Part shown: in pieces, positions 1 to 10,079 of the stretch
Position numbering within the stretch: position 1 is the first letter of the stretch
Layout of the letters: every line of letters starts with the position of its first letter
From: Halobacteriovorax marinus SJ
Lineage (GTDB): Bacteria; Bdellovibrionota; Bacteriovoracia; Bacteriovoracales; Bacteriovoracaceae
Length of the DNA stretch: 64,000 nt
Direction: 5' to 3'
Assembly: GCF_000210915.2 (NCBI RefSeq)
Contig: NC_016620.1
Location: 2,480,001-2,544,000 of the forward strand
Translations under genes and position numbers: made by a program
Notes under the pieces: model-generated
Told to the model about the DNA's origin: nothing
The model's database searches: none
The model's input: only the letters and a program-made list of their open reading frames with translations

Positions 1-25
1 AGACTGTTTTTTCCATAACGACTCT

Positions 26-943
26 TTAAAGCGGCACACGCTTATGGTAGGAGGGTTTATCTTTTAGTTCTTCAACTTGTTTTATTAGAAAATCAATTAT
101 TGTCGCAGCAATATTTTTGTCCATCGCCTTTTCAATTCCTTCAAGGCCAGGACAGGCATTCACCTCTAGAATTAGTGGACCATTATCACTACGTAGAATA
201 TCTATTCCGGCAACATTGAGTTTAAACTCCTTAGCGGCTTTTAGAGCAATTTCTCTTTCTCTGGGTGTGAGTTTTACTTTTTTTGCCTCACCACCGAGAT
301 GAAGGTTAGATCTAAAGTCTTCCCCATTAGAGCTTCTAATCATTGAACCCATGACTTTTCCACCAAGGATAAAAACTCTAATGTCTGTCCCCTTAGACTC
401 TTTTATAAACTCTTGAAGAATAAGGTTAGTACTTGTAAGACCAAAAGCTTCAATTATAGATTTTGCGGACTGTTTAGTTTCGGCCAAAACAGTTCCCTTA
501 CCTTGTAGCCCTTCAGTTAATTTAATAATTACTGGAGTTCCTCCCACCTTATCAATAAGTTTAGCTCCATTTAAAGAGTCATTAGAGATGGAGGAATTTG
601 GAAAAGGTAAATCCTTCCTTGATAAGATCTGTAACGTTCTAAGCTTATCTCTCGCTCTTGCAACACCAAGAGAAGAGTTTAATGAGTAAATTTCCATGGC
701 CTCAAATTGTCTTAATACGGCCATCCCATATGTACTTTTTATGATTCCAACTCTTGGAACAATGGCATCTAAGGAGCTTAAGGATTTTCCTTTGTAAAGA
801 ATATCGGGCTTATTATTATTTAGAATAAGATCGCAATGAGTATAATCAATATGCTCGACTTCAATACCTTTCTTTATGGCCTCTTCATAAAGTCTAGTAT
901 TAGTGTAGTTATCAGGGTTCTTATTTAATAGACCTATTCTCAC
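26..943 (-). CDS. rimK: RimK-type ATP-grasp ligase (S6 glutamate ligase family)
   Basis: ATP-dependent ligase of the RimK family, which adds glutamate residues to the C-terminus of ribosomal protein S6 or to related acceptors. The 305-residue product has the usual RimK length (about 300). It opens with a RimK-type N-terminal domain and continues with an ATP-grasp fold: a lysine and glycine-rich loop in VIIKLTEGLQGKGTVLAE, and a metal-binding end LILEVNACPGLEGIEKA. The ATG is followed directly by the expected MRIGLLNKNP start. No partner gene is visible because the gene lies at the window edge. The family is clear, but the true acceptor (S6, another protein, or a small molecule) cannot be told from sequence. 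Confidence 0.88.
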   Translation of the reverse strand: MRIGLLNKNPDNYTNTRLYEEAIKKGIEVEHIDYTHCDLILNNNKPDILYKGKSLSSLDAIVPRVGIIKSTYGMAVLRQFEAMEIYSLNSSLGVARARDKLRTLQILSRKDLPFPNSSISNDSLNGAKLIDKVGGTPVIIKLTEGLQGKGTVLAETKQSAKSIIEAFGLTSTNLILQEFIKESKGTDIRVFILGGKVMGSMIRSSNGEDFRSNLHLGGEAKKVKLTPREREIALKAAKEFKLNVAGIDILRSDNGPLILEVNACPGLEGIEKAMDKNIAATIIDFLIKQVEELKDKPSYHKRVPL

Positions 944-1170
944 GCTTTCTCCTAAATTTATGTGATATGAGTCTTTGCCAATTATCGACTTAACTCATTT
1001 TTTTTAAAACTCGTTTTTAGTCCCAATATACTTCAGTTTTTCCTAATTATCCTAAAAAACAACACAACTAACTAAAATTAAAAACAATTAACTTAAAACT
1101 AATCATTATAGAAATAAAACGATTTTTCAAAAATATAACTTCGTTCATAAAATAGGCTAAAGGAGTAAGA

Positions 1171-1626
1171 ATGTTACTGGTTAAAACGCTTATTAAATCT
1201 TCCCCTATTCATGGAAAAGGACTCTTTGCCAATCAAGACATTCCAGAGGGTACGCCTATTTGGAAGTATTCTCCGTCAACAACTCGGATTACAGCAATTG
1301 AAGAATTTATCTTCCAATGTCACTCCATGAGCCTAAAGGAGATAAGACGACACATGAATTATTCTTATCTAAGGGATGGAAACGTCTGGAGCGTCCTAGA
1401 TAAGACAAGATATATAAACCACGGTCAAAGTGCTAATATTGGCTTCTTAGATAATTTCTTAGAAATCTCCACTAGAGATATTCTAAAAGGAGAAGAGCTT
1501 ATTGAGAACTATCATAATTGCTATGACCTCTTTGATTTCTTCAACTTTGACTATTTCAAGATAAAGAAAAAAGATGACCTATTAGACCACTTACAATTGC
1601 ACTTAGGAGTGGCCAGCTATGCTTAA
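1171..1626 (+). CDS. SET-domain protein, first of a tandem pair
   Basis: Predicted SET-domain lysine methyltransferase-like protein, 151 residues, probably cytoplasmic. The signature pieces are an N-terminal SPIHGKGLFANQDIPEG stretch (the G-x-G of the S-adenosylmethionine site), RYINHGQSANIGF (the NH...N pseudoknot motif) and STRDILKGEELIENYHN (the GEEL-x-x-x-Y motif). There are no pre-SET or post-SET cysteine clusters, so this is a minimal SET domain. The ATG is preceded by AAGGAG at good spacing. It overlaps the next SET gene by 8 bases, so the two are probably translationally coupled. Its substrate is unknown; ribosomal or DNA-binding proteins are possible. Confidence 0.75.
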   Translation: MLLVKTLIKSSPIHGKGLFANQDIPEGTPIWKYSPSTTRITAIEEFIFQCHSMSLKEIRRHMNYSYLRDGNVWSVLDKTRYINHGQSANIGFLDNFLEISTRDILKGEELIENYHNCYDLFDFFNFDYFKIKKKDDLLDHLQLHLGVASYA

Positions 1627-2014
1627 TATTAAGACCTACATTGCTCCTTCTAAAATTCAAGGACTAGGACTCTTCAGTTCACAAAAGATAAAGAAAGGAC
1701 AGCTCGTTTGGAGCTTCGATGAGAGAATTGATATTAAATATACTATAGAGCAATGGGAAGAACTTAAAAGAGAACTCCATAGAGATTCATTCGATACACT
1801 TCAAAACTTTGCTTATAAAGAAAATGATTTCTATATCAATTGCATGGATAATGCTCAATATATGAACCATCATACATTCGACTTCAATATTGAAAACTCT
1901 AGCGACCTCTCCATGATGTTTGCCACTAGAGATATTAGTATCAATGAAGAGCTTCTATATAATTACTTCGAAAGCTCTGATGAAGATGATTATCATTTAC
2001 AATTTTTAAAGTAA
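1619..2014 (+). CDS. SET-domain protein, second of a tandem pair
   Basis: Second minimal SET-domain protein, 131 residues, a diverged paralogue of the upstream gene. It shares the opening pattern (IAPSKIQGLGLFSSQKIKKG), the pseudoknot motif QYMNHHTFDFNIE and the closing ATRDISINEELLYNY with the catalytic-type tyrosine. In the pseudoknot the usual small or cysteine residue after NH is replaced, and the closing motif has NEEL instead of GEEL, so activity may be altered. The start codon lies inside the end of the upstream gene. Its stop is immediately followed by the stop of the opposite-strand BI-1 gene (TAATTA), leaving no room for a terminator. Confidence 0.7.
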   Translation: MLNIKTYIAPSKIQGLGLFSSQKIKKGQLVWSFDERIDIKYTIEQWEELKRELHRDSFDTLQNFAYKENDFYINCMDNAQYMNHHTFDFNIENSSDLSMMFATRDISINEELLYNYFESSDEDDYHLQFLK

Positions 2015-2725
2015 TTACTTTCTTCTTCCCATTAACCTTAGTATTGATAGGAAGAGATTAATAAAATCTAAGTAAAGAGTGAGGGCTCCGTAAATAGTCT
2101 CTTTTCTATCCTCATCTGTTCCTTCATTACCAATGATATTAGAAGATTTAATCTTCTGAGTATCATAAGCAGTTAGTCCAGAAAAAATGAGCACTCCACA
2201 TATACCGTATATTTTACTAGCACCAGAGGTCATTAGACTCGGAAAGAAGATTGTTAAGATTCCAAATCCAATCATTCCCCAAAGGGCCATATGACAGAAA
2301 GTTCCAATTGGGCCTAGGTCTCTTTTAGTCACATAGCCAAAGAGACTTAATCCAGCAAAAGAGAAAGCTGTCAGTATAAATGCAGACTGAATACTTTCAC
2401 TTGTGTAAATGAGAAAGATTAAAGAGAGAGTTAGACCTGTCAATGCTGCATAAAGAAGATAAATGATTGTTGCGGCCATAGAAGAGATCGTTTTTACTTT
2501 CGCAGATAGATAAAATACGGCTCCTAGCTGAGCGATAAGTAGCCCATAGAATATAAACTTATTTCCAATTATAAGTGAGACTAGCTCCTTAGACTGAGAT
2601 ACGTAAAATGAAATAAATGATGTGAGGATTATTCCAAAACTCATCCACTTATAAACGCCACTCATAAAGCGCGCGTTCTCTTCGCTTATACTTTGCTCAC
2701 TTCTAGTCATATTATACGTATTCAT
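2015..2725 (-). CDS. Bax inhibitor-1 family membrane protein
   Basis: Integral inner-membrane protein of the BI-1/YccA/YbhL family (UPF0005), 236 residues, with about seven hydrophobic helices from residue 30 to the end. Family landmarks are the N-terminal SEENARFMSGVYKWMSFGI, the conserved GLTAYDTQKIK motif near residue 185 with its pore-related aspartate, and GALTLYLDFINLFLSILRL at the C-terminus. Bacterial members act as pH-sensitive calcium leak channels or modulate FtsH; which applies here is unknown. The start has an AAGGG ribosome-binding site. The next gene upstream on the same strand is yebC, 16 bases away, so the two may be co-transcribed. Confidence 0.88.
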   Translation of the reverse strand: MNTYNMTRSEQSISEENARFMSGVYKWMSFGIILTSFISFYVSQSKELVSLIIGNKFIFYGLLIAQLGAVFYLSAKVKTISSMAATIIYLLYAALTGLTLSLIFLIYTSESIQSAFILTAFSFAGLSLFGYVTKRDLGPIGTFCHMALWGMIGFGILTIFFPSLMTSGASKIYGICGVLIFSGLTAYDTQKIKSSNIIGNEGTDEDRKETIYGALTLYLDFINLFLSILRLMGRRK

Positions 2726-2741
2726 CTCGTACCCTTATTTT

Positions 2742-3473
2742 CTATAGATCATTAAAGTGTTCACTATATTCAATATTGTGATACACCTTTACGACATCAT
2801 CATCAGACTCAAGTTTTTCAATTAACTTCATATTATTTAAGTATGTTTCATCTGAAACTTCTTTAAAAGTTGTAGGAATTTGCTCTAATCCTGCCTCTTC
2901 TGGCTCTAGGTTCATTTCTTCTAACTTCTTAGAGATAGCGCCAAAAACTTCCATTGGCCCACTAACTTCAAATATTCCATCTTCAAGCTCAATTTCCTCA
3001 GCTCCACAGTCGATCATCTCTAGAGTGAAATCATCTTCGTCTAAATCACCTTGTGGAATCTCAAAAACAGCTTTACGAGTAAAAATAAATTGCAATGTTC
3101 CTGTTGTCCCTAGAGAACCTCCGGCTTTGTTAAAGTAAGATCTTACATTGGCCACAGTTCTAGTTGTATTATTCGTAGAAGTTTCAACAAAGATAGCAAC
3201 CCCATCTGGGCCATAACCTTCATAAGTAACTTCCTCGTATCCATCGTCATCACCACCAAGGCCTTTCTTGATAGCTCTATCAATATTATCTTTTGGAACG
3301 TTATTCTTCTTACACTTTTCTAAGGCAATTCTTAATAGGAAGTTAGTACTAGCATCATCTCCACCAGACTTAACCGCTCTTTGAACTTCAAAGAGAATCT
3401 TAGTATAAATTTGTCCTCTTAACTTATCTGCTGCACCTTTTTTCTTTTCAATATTGGCCCATTTTCTTCCCAT
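2742..3473 (-). CDS. yebC: YebC/PmpR-family protein
   Basis: Member of the YebC/TACO1 family, 243 residues, matching the usual length of about 240-250. It starts with the diagnostic MGRKWANIEKKKGAADK and contains the expected ALEKCKKNNVPKDNIDRAIKKG block and the YEGYGPDGVAIFVE motif. Family members were described as transcription regulators and, more recently, as factors that relieve ribosome stalling at proline-rich stretches. The ATG has an AGAGGA ribosome-binding site 4-5 bases upstream. It is probably transcribed with the BI-1 gene. The usual partners (ruvC/ruvA) are not present here. Confidence 0.93.
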   Translation of the reverse strand: MGRKWANIEKKKGAADKLRGQIYTKILFEVQRAVKSGGDDASTNFLLRIALEKCKKNNVPKDNIDRAIKKGLGGDDDGYEEVTYEGYGPDGVAIFVETSTNNTTRTVANVRSYFNKAGGSLGTTGTLQFIFTRKAVFEIPQGDLDEDDFTLEMIDCGAEEIELEDGIFEVSGPMEVFGAISKKLEEMNLEPEEAGLEQIPTTFKEVSDETYLNNMKLIEKLESDDDVVKVYHNIEYSEHFNDL

Positions 3474-3548
3474 AATTCCTCTTTCTATATACTTAATTTA
3501 AATTTATTTTATATTATCAGTAGTCAAATAGATTGACACCTATAAACT

Positions 3549-4088
3549 CTAGCCATTAACACTTCTCACTCGGAAAAGAACATGATCTTTAAGCTCTGAA
3601 TCGTCCTCAACCATAGGGTGTTTAAAGTCCCCATCAGTATCTCTTACCATACCAATCTTTTCCATAACCCTAATTGAAGCGAGATTAAGTCTTGAGGTAA
3701 AAGAGACAACTTCCTCGAGCCCCAACTCTTCAAAAGCAAAATCGAGAACGGCCCTTGCACCTTCACTAGCATACCCTTTTCCCCAGAAGTCTTTATAGAT
3801 CCTCCAACCGATTTCAGTACAAGGAGTGAAGTGAGTTTCATAACTTGGTCTTGCAAGACCAATAAAACCTATAAACTCTCCCGTTTCCTTTAACTCTACG
3901 GCCAATAATCCAATATCATCTTTGGAAATGCGCTCAATTTCTCTATTAATAAGCTTCTCACTTACGTCTCTAGCGTAAGTAGATGGAAAGAATTTCATGG
4001 TTTCCTCGTCAAGGTTAAGCTTCACGAAGGGATCAATATCGGAGTCTTTCCACTGTCTTAGTATTAATCTTTCTGTTTCTATAATCAT
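3549..4088 (-). CDS. GNAT acetyltransferase, RimJ/RimL-like
   Basis: GCN5-related N-acetyltransferase, 179 residues. It begins with the RimJ/RimL-type signature IIETERLILRQWKDSD, has a conserved GEFIGFIGL strand, and the acetyl-CoA loop in GWRIYKDFWGKGYASEGA. The C-terminal NLASIRVMEKIGM motif is typical of the group (Acetyltransf_3 type). The acceptor could be a protein N-terminus, a small molecule or an antibiotic; sequence does not decide. A GGAAG ribosome-binding site precedes the ATG. Confidence 0.85.
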   Translation of the reverse strand: MIIETERLILRQWKDSDIDPFVKLNLDEETMKFFPSTYARDVSEKLINREIERISKDDIGLLAVELKETGEFIGFIGLARPSYETHFTPCTEIGWRIYKDFWGKGYASEGARAVLDFAFEELGLEEVVSFTSRLNLASIRVMEKIGMVRDTDGDFKHPMVEDDSELKDHVLFRVRSVNG

Positions 4089-4196
4089 GGGACTTCCATC
4101 TTATTGCTATATGTGTTATATTAAATCATTATGAATATCTAATCATACTCAATTTTACATTTCCAAAAAAGCTAAATTAACCTCGAGGTGATTATC

Positions 4197-4220
4197 ATGA
4201 ATACATTTCTCTACTTCTAA
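4197..4220 (+). other. Possible 7-codon leader ORF
   Basis: A tiny open frame (MNTFLYF, then TAA) has a good GAGG ribosome-binding site and lies 34 bases before the next gene on the same strand. It could be a leader peptide or chance. Confidence 0.2.
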
Positions 4221-4254
4221 AACTCAATATTAAATTCTATTAGTAGAGGTATTT

Positions 4255-4539
4255 ATGCGCCTGTCGACCATCATCTTTGTTGGTCTACTTAACTATGTTC
4301 TCTTTGATCTAAGAAAAGCAAGAGTAAGTCTATTGCAAAAAGCTCAAGCTACGTCTTATGAACTCTCTGACGAGAAGAACCAAAGAAGCGAGAAGAAACA
4401 ACAAAGAAAATATAAGAATAAGAAATATAAGAAAAGAAAATTTTATCAATCTAAAAACTACTATGCTAGGAGCACGAGTTCTAAGGATAAGAGATATTCA
4501 AATCAAAGAACACTTAGAAGAATGTATAGGAATTGTTAG
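4255..4539 (+). CDS. Small lysine/arginine-rich protein of unknown function
   Basis: A 94-residue product I do not recognise. Residues 1-18 are hydrophobic (MRLSTIIFVGLLNYVLFD), and from residue 40 the protein is strongly basic with many lysine, arginine, tyrosine and serine residues and few acids. This suggests a membrane-tethered or nucleic-acid-binding peptide. AGAGGT precedes the ATG. The stop codon sits in the loop of a strong terminator, so translation ends inside the hairpin; this supports it as a genuine transcribed unit. A 68-residue frame in another phase overlaps and is also basic, so the coding assignment is moderate only. Confidence 0.5.
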   Translation: MRLSTIIFVGLLNYVLFDLRKARVSLLQKAQATSYELSDEKNQRSEKKQQRKYKNKKYKKRKFYQSKNYYARSTSSKDKRYSNQRTLRRMYRNC

Positions 4540-4558
4540 TTCCTATACATTCTTTTTT
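4521..4558 (+). terminator. Rho-independent terminator after the basic-protein gene
   Basis: A perfect 12-bp stem (AATGTATAGGAA with TTCCTATACATT) closes a 7-base loop and is followed by CTTTTTT. The TAG stop of the upstream gene is inside the loop. It also lies just beyond the stop of hmp on the opposite strand. Confidence 0.85.
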
Positions 4559-4560
4559 AT

Positions 4561-5772
4561 TTAAATACTTTCGACTGGACCAAATAGCTCATAATGAATT
4601 TGATTTTCCTCTACTCCCAGAGCTAGTAAGTCATTCTTAATAGACTTCATAAATGCTTTAGGTCCACAAATATAGAAATCAGAACTCTTATCATTAGAGA
4701 TGAACTCCGTTAAAAACTCTCTCGTAATAAAGCCTATATTTTCATTACTTCTCTTCTCCCTCTTTAGTTCATCGTAGAAAAAGAACGCTTTGAAATTAGG
4801 ATTCAGCTCTTGAATGGACTCGACTTCACTTTTAAAAGCATGAACTTCATCATTCTTATTTGCATGGATTAATTTTAATGATTGAGTAGACTTTCTATTT
4901 TGATTTAAACAATGAATCATACTTAGAAGTGGAGTGATTCCTATTCCTCCAGCGATACAAACTATATTCTTATCCGTATTTTGTGGCTGTAATGTAAATA
5001 TACCATTTGGATAGCCAACTTCGACAATATCACCCTCTTCAACTTGAGAGTGCATATAATTTGAAACATACCTTGCCGGAGTTTTATCCTCTAATGCGTC
5101 CTCTCTTTTTATACTTACTCTAAGAAAATTCTCATCCCCAAAACTAGATAAACTATAATTTCTCATTGTTGTCATTCCATCAAATGGAACACGAATAGTT
5201 ATATATTGACCCGCCTTAAAGCTTGGAGCCGGTAGCCCATCTTCACTAGATAAATAAAAAGATGAAATGATTGAACTTTCTTGAACCTTCTTTACAACAC
5301 GAAACTTTTTAAATTCATTGAAACCATTTTCTGATTTTAATTGTTCATTATAAAGATTTTTTTCTGCTTCTATAAGAATATCGGCAAGAAAGAAATAGGC
5401 TTTCTTCCAGGCTGAAATAATATCATCAGTTGCTCCATCTCCTAAAACTTCTTTGATAGATTCTAGTAAATTAACTCCCACAATTGGATAATGCTCTGGC
5501 TTTATTTTTAAAGAACTATGCTTATTGGCAATTAAAGAAACTGCTCCACTTAATGCTGAGAGATTATCAATATTTTTTGCATAAGCACAAATTGCGCCAG
5601 CAAGGGCCTCCTGTTGAGTTCCCATTTCTTGATGGGCACGATTAAAATATGGCATAACCTCAGGATTTTTTTCAAAAAGTTTCTTATAGAAATGCTTTGT
5701 AAGAAGTACTCCATGTTCTTCTAAAATTGGTGCAGTACTTTTAATAATTTCAATAGTCTTACTCTCTAGCAT
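4561..5772 (-). CDS. hmp: Flavohaemoglobin (nitric oxide dioxygenase)
   Basis: Converts nitric oxide and oxygen to nitrate using NAD(P)H, in the cytoplasm. The 403-residue product has the usual three domains: a globin domain with Tyr29 and proximal His85 (KHSSLKIKPEHYPIVG), a FAD-binding domain with the R-x-Y-S motif (MRNYSLSS), and a C-terminal NAD-binding domain with GGIGITPLLSM and YICGPKAFM. I chose the ATG at 5772, which gives the standard MLESKTIEIIKS start and has an AAGGGGA ribosome-binding site; the frame stays open upstream to 5817 but that would run through the operator. It is divergent from nsrR across a region with NsrR-like palindromes, so repression relieved by NO is expected. 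Confidence 0.95.
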   Translation of the reverse strand: MLESKTIEIIKSTAPILEEHGVLLTKHFYKKLFEKNPEVMPYFNRAHQEMGTQQEALAGAICAYAKNIDNLSALSGAVSLIANKHSSLKIKPEHYPIVGVNLLESIKEVLGDGATDDIISAWKKAYFFLADILIEAEKNLYNEQLKSENGFNEFKKFRVVKKVQESSIISSFYLSSEDGLPAPSFKAGQYITIRVPFDGMTTMRNYSLSSFGDENFLRVSIKREDALEDKTPARYVSNYMHSQVEEGDIVEVGYPNGIFTLQPQNTDKNIVCIAGGIGITPLLSMIHCLNQNRKSTQSLKLIHANKNDEVHAFKSEVESIQELNPNFKAFFFYDELKREKRSNENIGFITREFLTEFISNDKSSDFYICGPKAFMKSIKNDLLALGVEENQIHYELFGPVESI

Positions 5773-5796
5773 GATGCTCCCCTTAATATGTATCTT

Positions 5797-5821
5797 AAAT
5801 ATGTATTTTGAATACATATTT
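5797..5821. promoter_or_regulatory. NsrR-type operator in front of hmp
   Basis: A perfect 11-3-11 palindrome. Its centre, ATGTATTTTGAATACAT (5801-5817), matches the known NsrR consensus (ATGYATTT-N-AAATRCAT) at all defined positions except one. It lies 25-49 bases before the hmp start codon, next to the divergent nsrR gene. A partial copy of the same half-sites overlaps it at about 5787-5803. Confidence 0.8.
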
Positions 5822-5850
5822 ATTACGACAAGAGACTACCGTCAATACTG

Positions 5851-5875
5851 AAATATATATTTTATAGACATATTT
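5851..5875. promoter_or_regulatory. Second, imperfect NsrR-like operator, nearer nsrR
   Basis: The 17-base core ATATATTTTATAGACAT (5855-5871) fits the NsrR consensus less well; the extended dyad keeps 8 of 11 pairs. It lies 34-58 bases before the nsrR start and could serve autoregulation. Confidence 0.5.
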
Positions 5876-5908
5876 GCATTTCTCTAATATTTCAACGATA
5901 TATATAGT

Positions 5909-6340
5909 GTGAAACTAACAACTTATACCGATTATTCAATACGAGTTCTCATGTACTTGGGAATTAATAGCGAGAGACTTTGCACCTCTACTGAGATTTC
6001 TGCTGCCTATGGAATTTCGAGAAATCATCTTTCAAAGATCATTCATCAATTATCAAAACTTAAGTATATACAAAGTTATAAAGGGGCCTCGGGTGGAATA
6101 ACACTGCTAGAAAAACCAAAGAATATCAACCTTAGAAAATTAATCGAGCAAGTTGAGCCTGACTTTGACATAGTAGAATGCTTCAATCAAGACTCAGTAT
6201 TTCCTTGTAAAATTACACCATCTTGTAAATTAAAGTCAATTCTCAACTCTTCGCTAATAGAGTTTCTAAAAAATTTAGAAAAGTATACTTTGGCAGATAT
6301 AATTGAAAATAAAGATGAACTTAAATCAAACCTTATTTAA
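5909..6340 (+). CDS. nsrR: Rrf2-family NO-sensing repressor NsrR
   Basis: Iron-sulphur transcription repressor of the Rrf2 family, 143 residues. The N-terminal winged helix starts with the NsrR-like MKLTTYTDYSIRVLMYLG and contains the recognition region ISAAYGISRNHLSKIIHQL. Three cysteines in VECFNQDSVFPCKITPSCKLK (C-x8-C-x5-C) are the expected cluster ligands. The start is GTG with no clear ribosome-binding site; it is chosen because it gives the canonical N-terminus. Its position opposite hmp, with palindromes matching the NsrR consensus between them, makes the assignment strong. Its stop lies one base away from the stop of the convergent gene. Confidence 0.9.
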   Translation: MKLTTYTDYSIRVLMYLGINSERLCTSTEISAAYGISRNHLSKIIHQLSKLKYIQSYKGASGGITLLEKPKNINLRKLIEQVEPDFDIVECFNQDSVFPCKITPSCKLKSILNSSLIEFLKNLEKYTLADIIENKDELKSNLI

Positions 6341-6341
6341 T

Positions 6342-7115
6342 TTAACTTCTCTTCTCTAAGTTTATTGAAAATAAGAGAAAGGCTCCAGCTGCTGCGGTAA
6401 TAACGCTATAGTCGAGAGAACTCTTAACTCCAAATGAAATACTCATACTTAAAATAAAAGAAAGTAGTAAAAAGAAACTCGCAAGTGATGATTCTTTTAG
6501 TCTGAATCCTATTAATAAGAAAACAGATAAGATGACTTCTAGGAATGTTGCAATATATCCGCAGACATCAGAAAGAGCTCTTGGCATCCACGGAAGAAGA
6601 AGATGTGTATAATCTAAAAATGCTTTCATATTTCCCCAGACAACTCCAGGCTCCCCTGCATTCCCCCAAAGGCCAACCCTATCGGCTACAGCAGACAAAA
6701 AACATGCTGCCAGTGCAAATCTTAAAAAATATTGTGCGTTTCTATTCATTTTTTCTTCCATTGTTGCTGAATACTCAAGAGGACTCCTTAAGTCTTCACT
6801 AATATCCATTGGTTTAATTGCACTCACATTTCCACCACCAGTATTTCCCAAGGGAACAACTCCAAGGAACGACCCCACTATTCCAGATGGAATACGAATT
6901 GACTGAGCAAACATCTCCGCGAAGTCTTTTCTCTTAAGTGCGACTTTAAACATCCATATATGTGCTCTTGTATGAGCAATTACATTCATCTGCCCTAATA
7001 CATGGGCCCTTTCTAAATGTTTGAAAGATAGGTCTAACTTAGTTGAGTGAAAAGCTTCCTTTGCCTTACTCATTTCTAATTCGAATGCGTATAATAAATC
7101 ATCGTGCATACTCAT
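6342..7115 (-). CDS. DUF3703 domain fused to a DoxX-like membrane domain
   Basis: A 257-residue two-part protein. Residues 1-105 look like the DUF3703 family, with its histidine-rich motifs KHLERAHVLGQMNVIAHTRAHIWM and the VPLGNTGGGNVSAIKPMDI block. After a linker with EEKMNRNAQYFLRFAL, residues 125-257 hold about four transmembrane helices resembling DoxX-type proteins (FLRFALAACFLSAVADRVG). Neither family has a settled function; DoxX-like proteins are often linked to redox and thiol stress. I recall DUF3703 mainly as a stand-alone protein, so the fusion is notable. Its location between nsrR and katG suggests a role in nitrosative or oxidative stress, which is inference from position. Confidence 0.65.
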   Translation of the reverse strand: MSMHDDLLYAFELEMSKAKEAFHSTKLDLSFKHLERAHVLGQMNVIAHTRAHIWMFKVALKRKDFAEMFAQSIRIPSGIVGSFLGVVPLGNTGGGNVSAIKPMDISEDLRSPLEYSATMEEKMNRNAQYFLRFALAACFLSAVADRVGLWGNAGEPGVVWGNMKAFLDYTHLLLPWMPRALSDVCGYIATFLEVILSVFLLIGFRLKESSLASFFLLLSFILSMSISFGVKSSLDYSVITAAAGAFLLFSINLEKRS

Positions 7116-7237
7116 ATATTATATGACTCAATTCCTCGTGACTAGCCACAACTGACTGACAAACAAACTCAAATATAAATAACTTTATTTTTGTCCATTT
7201 GAAGTTACAATTAAACAAATTTTAATTCAATATTTAG

Positions 7238-9364
<2,127 letters not shown>

Positions 9365-9368
9365 AATA

Positions 9369-9400
9369 AAATGGCCAGGGGAATATCCTGGCCATTTTTT
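9369..9400. terminator. Bidirectional terminator between katG and arsH
   Basis: An 11-bp GC-rich stem (AAATGGCCAGG with CCTGGCCATTT) closes a 7-base loop and has a T-run after it on the plus strand and an A/T-rich tail on the minus strand. It serves the convergent katG and arsH. Confidence 0.88.
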
Positions 9401-10079
9401 ATTTTATCTTGTCAAAAGTCTCATTCCTCTTTGCTTTTCTTTCACTATACCTATCGACTAAGAAATCTGCATGAACTCTCGTTAATAAAGTAAAGCGCAT
9501 TAGCTCTTCCATAACATCAACTACTCTATCTCTATATGGGGATTCTTTCATTTGCCCATCTTCATCAAACTCGTTATATGCCTTGGCCACAGAGGATTGA
9601 TTAGGAATGGTGATCATCCTCATCCAACGCCCAAGAATTCTCATATTATTTACAGCATTGAAGCTTTGCGAACCACCACTCACTTGCATGAGAGCTAAGG
9701 TTCTCCCCTGCGTAGGTCTAACTGCACCAATACTAAGTGGTATCCAATCAATTATTGTCTTCATTAAACCGGACATATTCCCATGTAATTCAGGGCTAGA
9801 CCACAACTGTCCCTCAGACCAGAGACTTAACTCTCTAAGCTCTTGAACCTTTTCATGTTCAACCGATCGATCATTATCAAAGGTAGGAAGTCCATCAGGG
9901 TCAAAGAACTTTACATCAGCCCCCATAAACTCCAAGATTCGACCAGCTTCTTGCGCTAAAAGCCTAGAATAAGACCTCTCCCTAAGAGAGCCATAGAGAA
10001 TGAGTATTCTCGGTTTGTGATTGATTTGACTATCACTTGTAGCCTTTAAGTTAAATTCTTCTTTAGATAGGTAATTCAC
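9399..10079 (-). CDS. arsH: ArsH organoarsenical oxidoreductase (NADPH:FMN family)
   Basis: Flavodoxin-fold NADPH-dependent FMN protein that oxidises trivalent methyl- or aromatic arsenicals. The 226-residue product has the FMN-phosphate loop [14 protein letters not shown] and the ArsH-typical [20 protein letters not shown], followed by [25 protein letters not shown] favour the GTG at 10079, because a GGAGGT ribosome-binding site lies five bases before it and it overlaps the acr3 stop by one base (TAGTG), a classic coupling arrangement. An ATG at 10091 is in frame but has no ribosome-binding site. It is the last gene of the arsenic operon. Confidence 0.9.
   Translation of the reverse strand: MNYLSKEEFNLKATSDSQINHKPRILILYGSLRERSYSRLLAQEAGRILEFMGADVKFFDPDGLPTFDNDRSVEHEKVQELRELSLWSEGQLWSSPELHGNMSGLMKTIIDWIPLSIGAVRPTQGRTLALMQVSGGSQSFNAVNNMRILGRWMRMITIPNQSSVAKAYNEFDEDGQMKESPYRDRVVDVMEELMRFTLLTRVHADFLVDRYSERKAKRNETFDKIK

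Noticed and set aside
4358-4564. Alternative 68-residue frame in the basic-protein region
   Set aside because: It runs through the terminator hairpin into the T-run and lacks a ribosome-binding site; the 4255-4539 frame is better supported.
5773-5817. Upstream 15-residue extension of hmp
   Set aside because: It would place coding sequence over the NsrR-like operator and lacks a ribosome-binding site.
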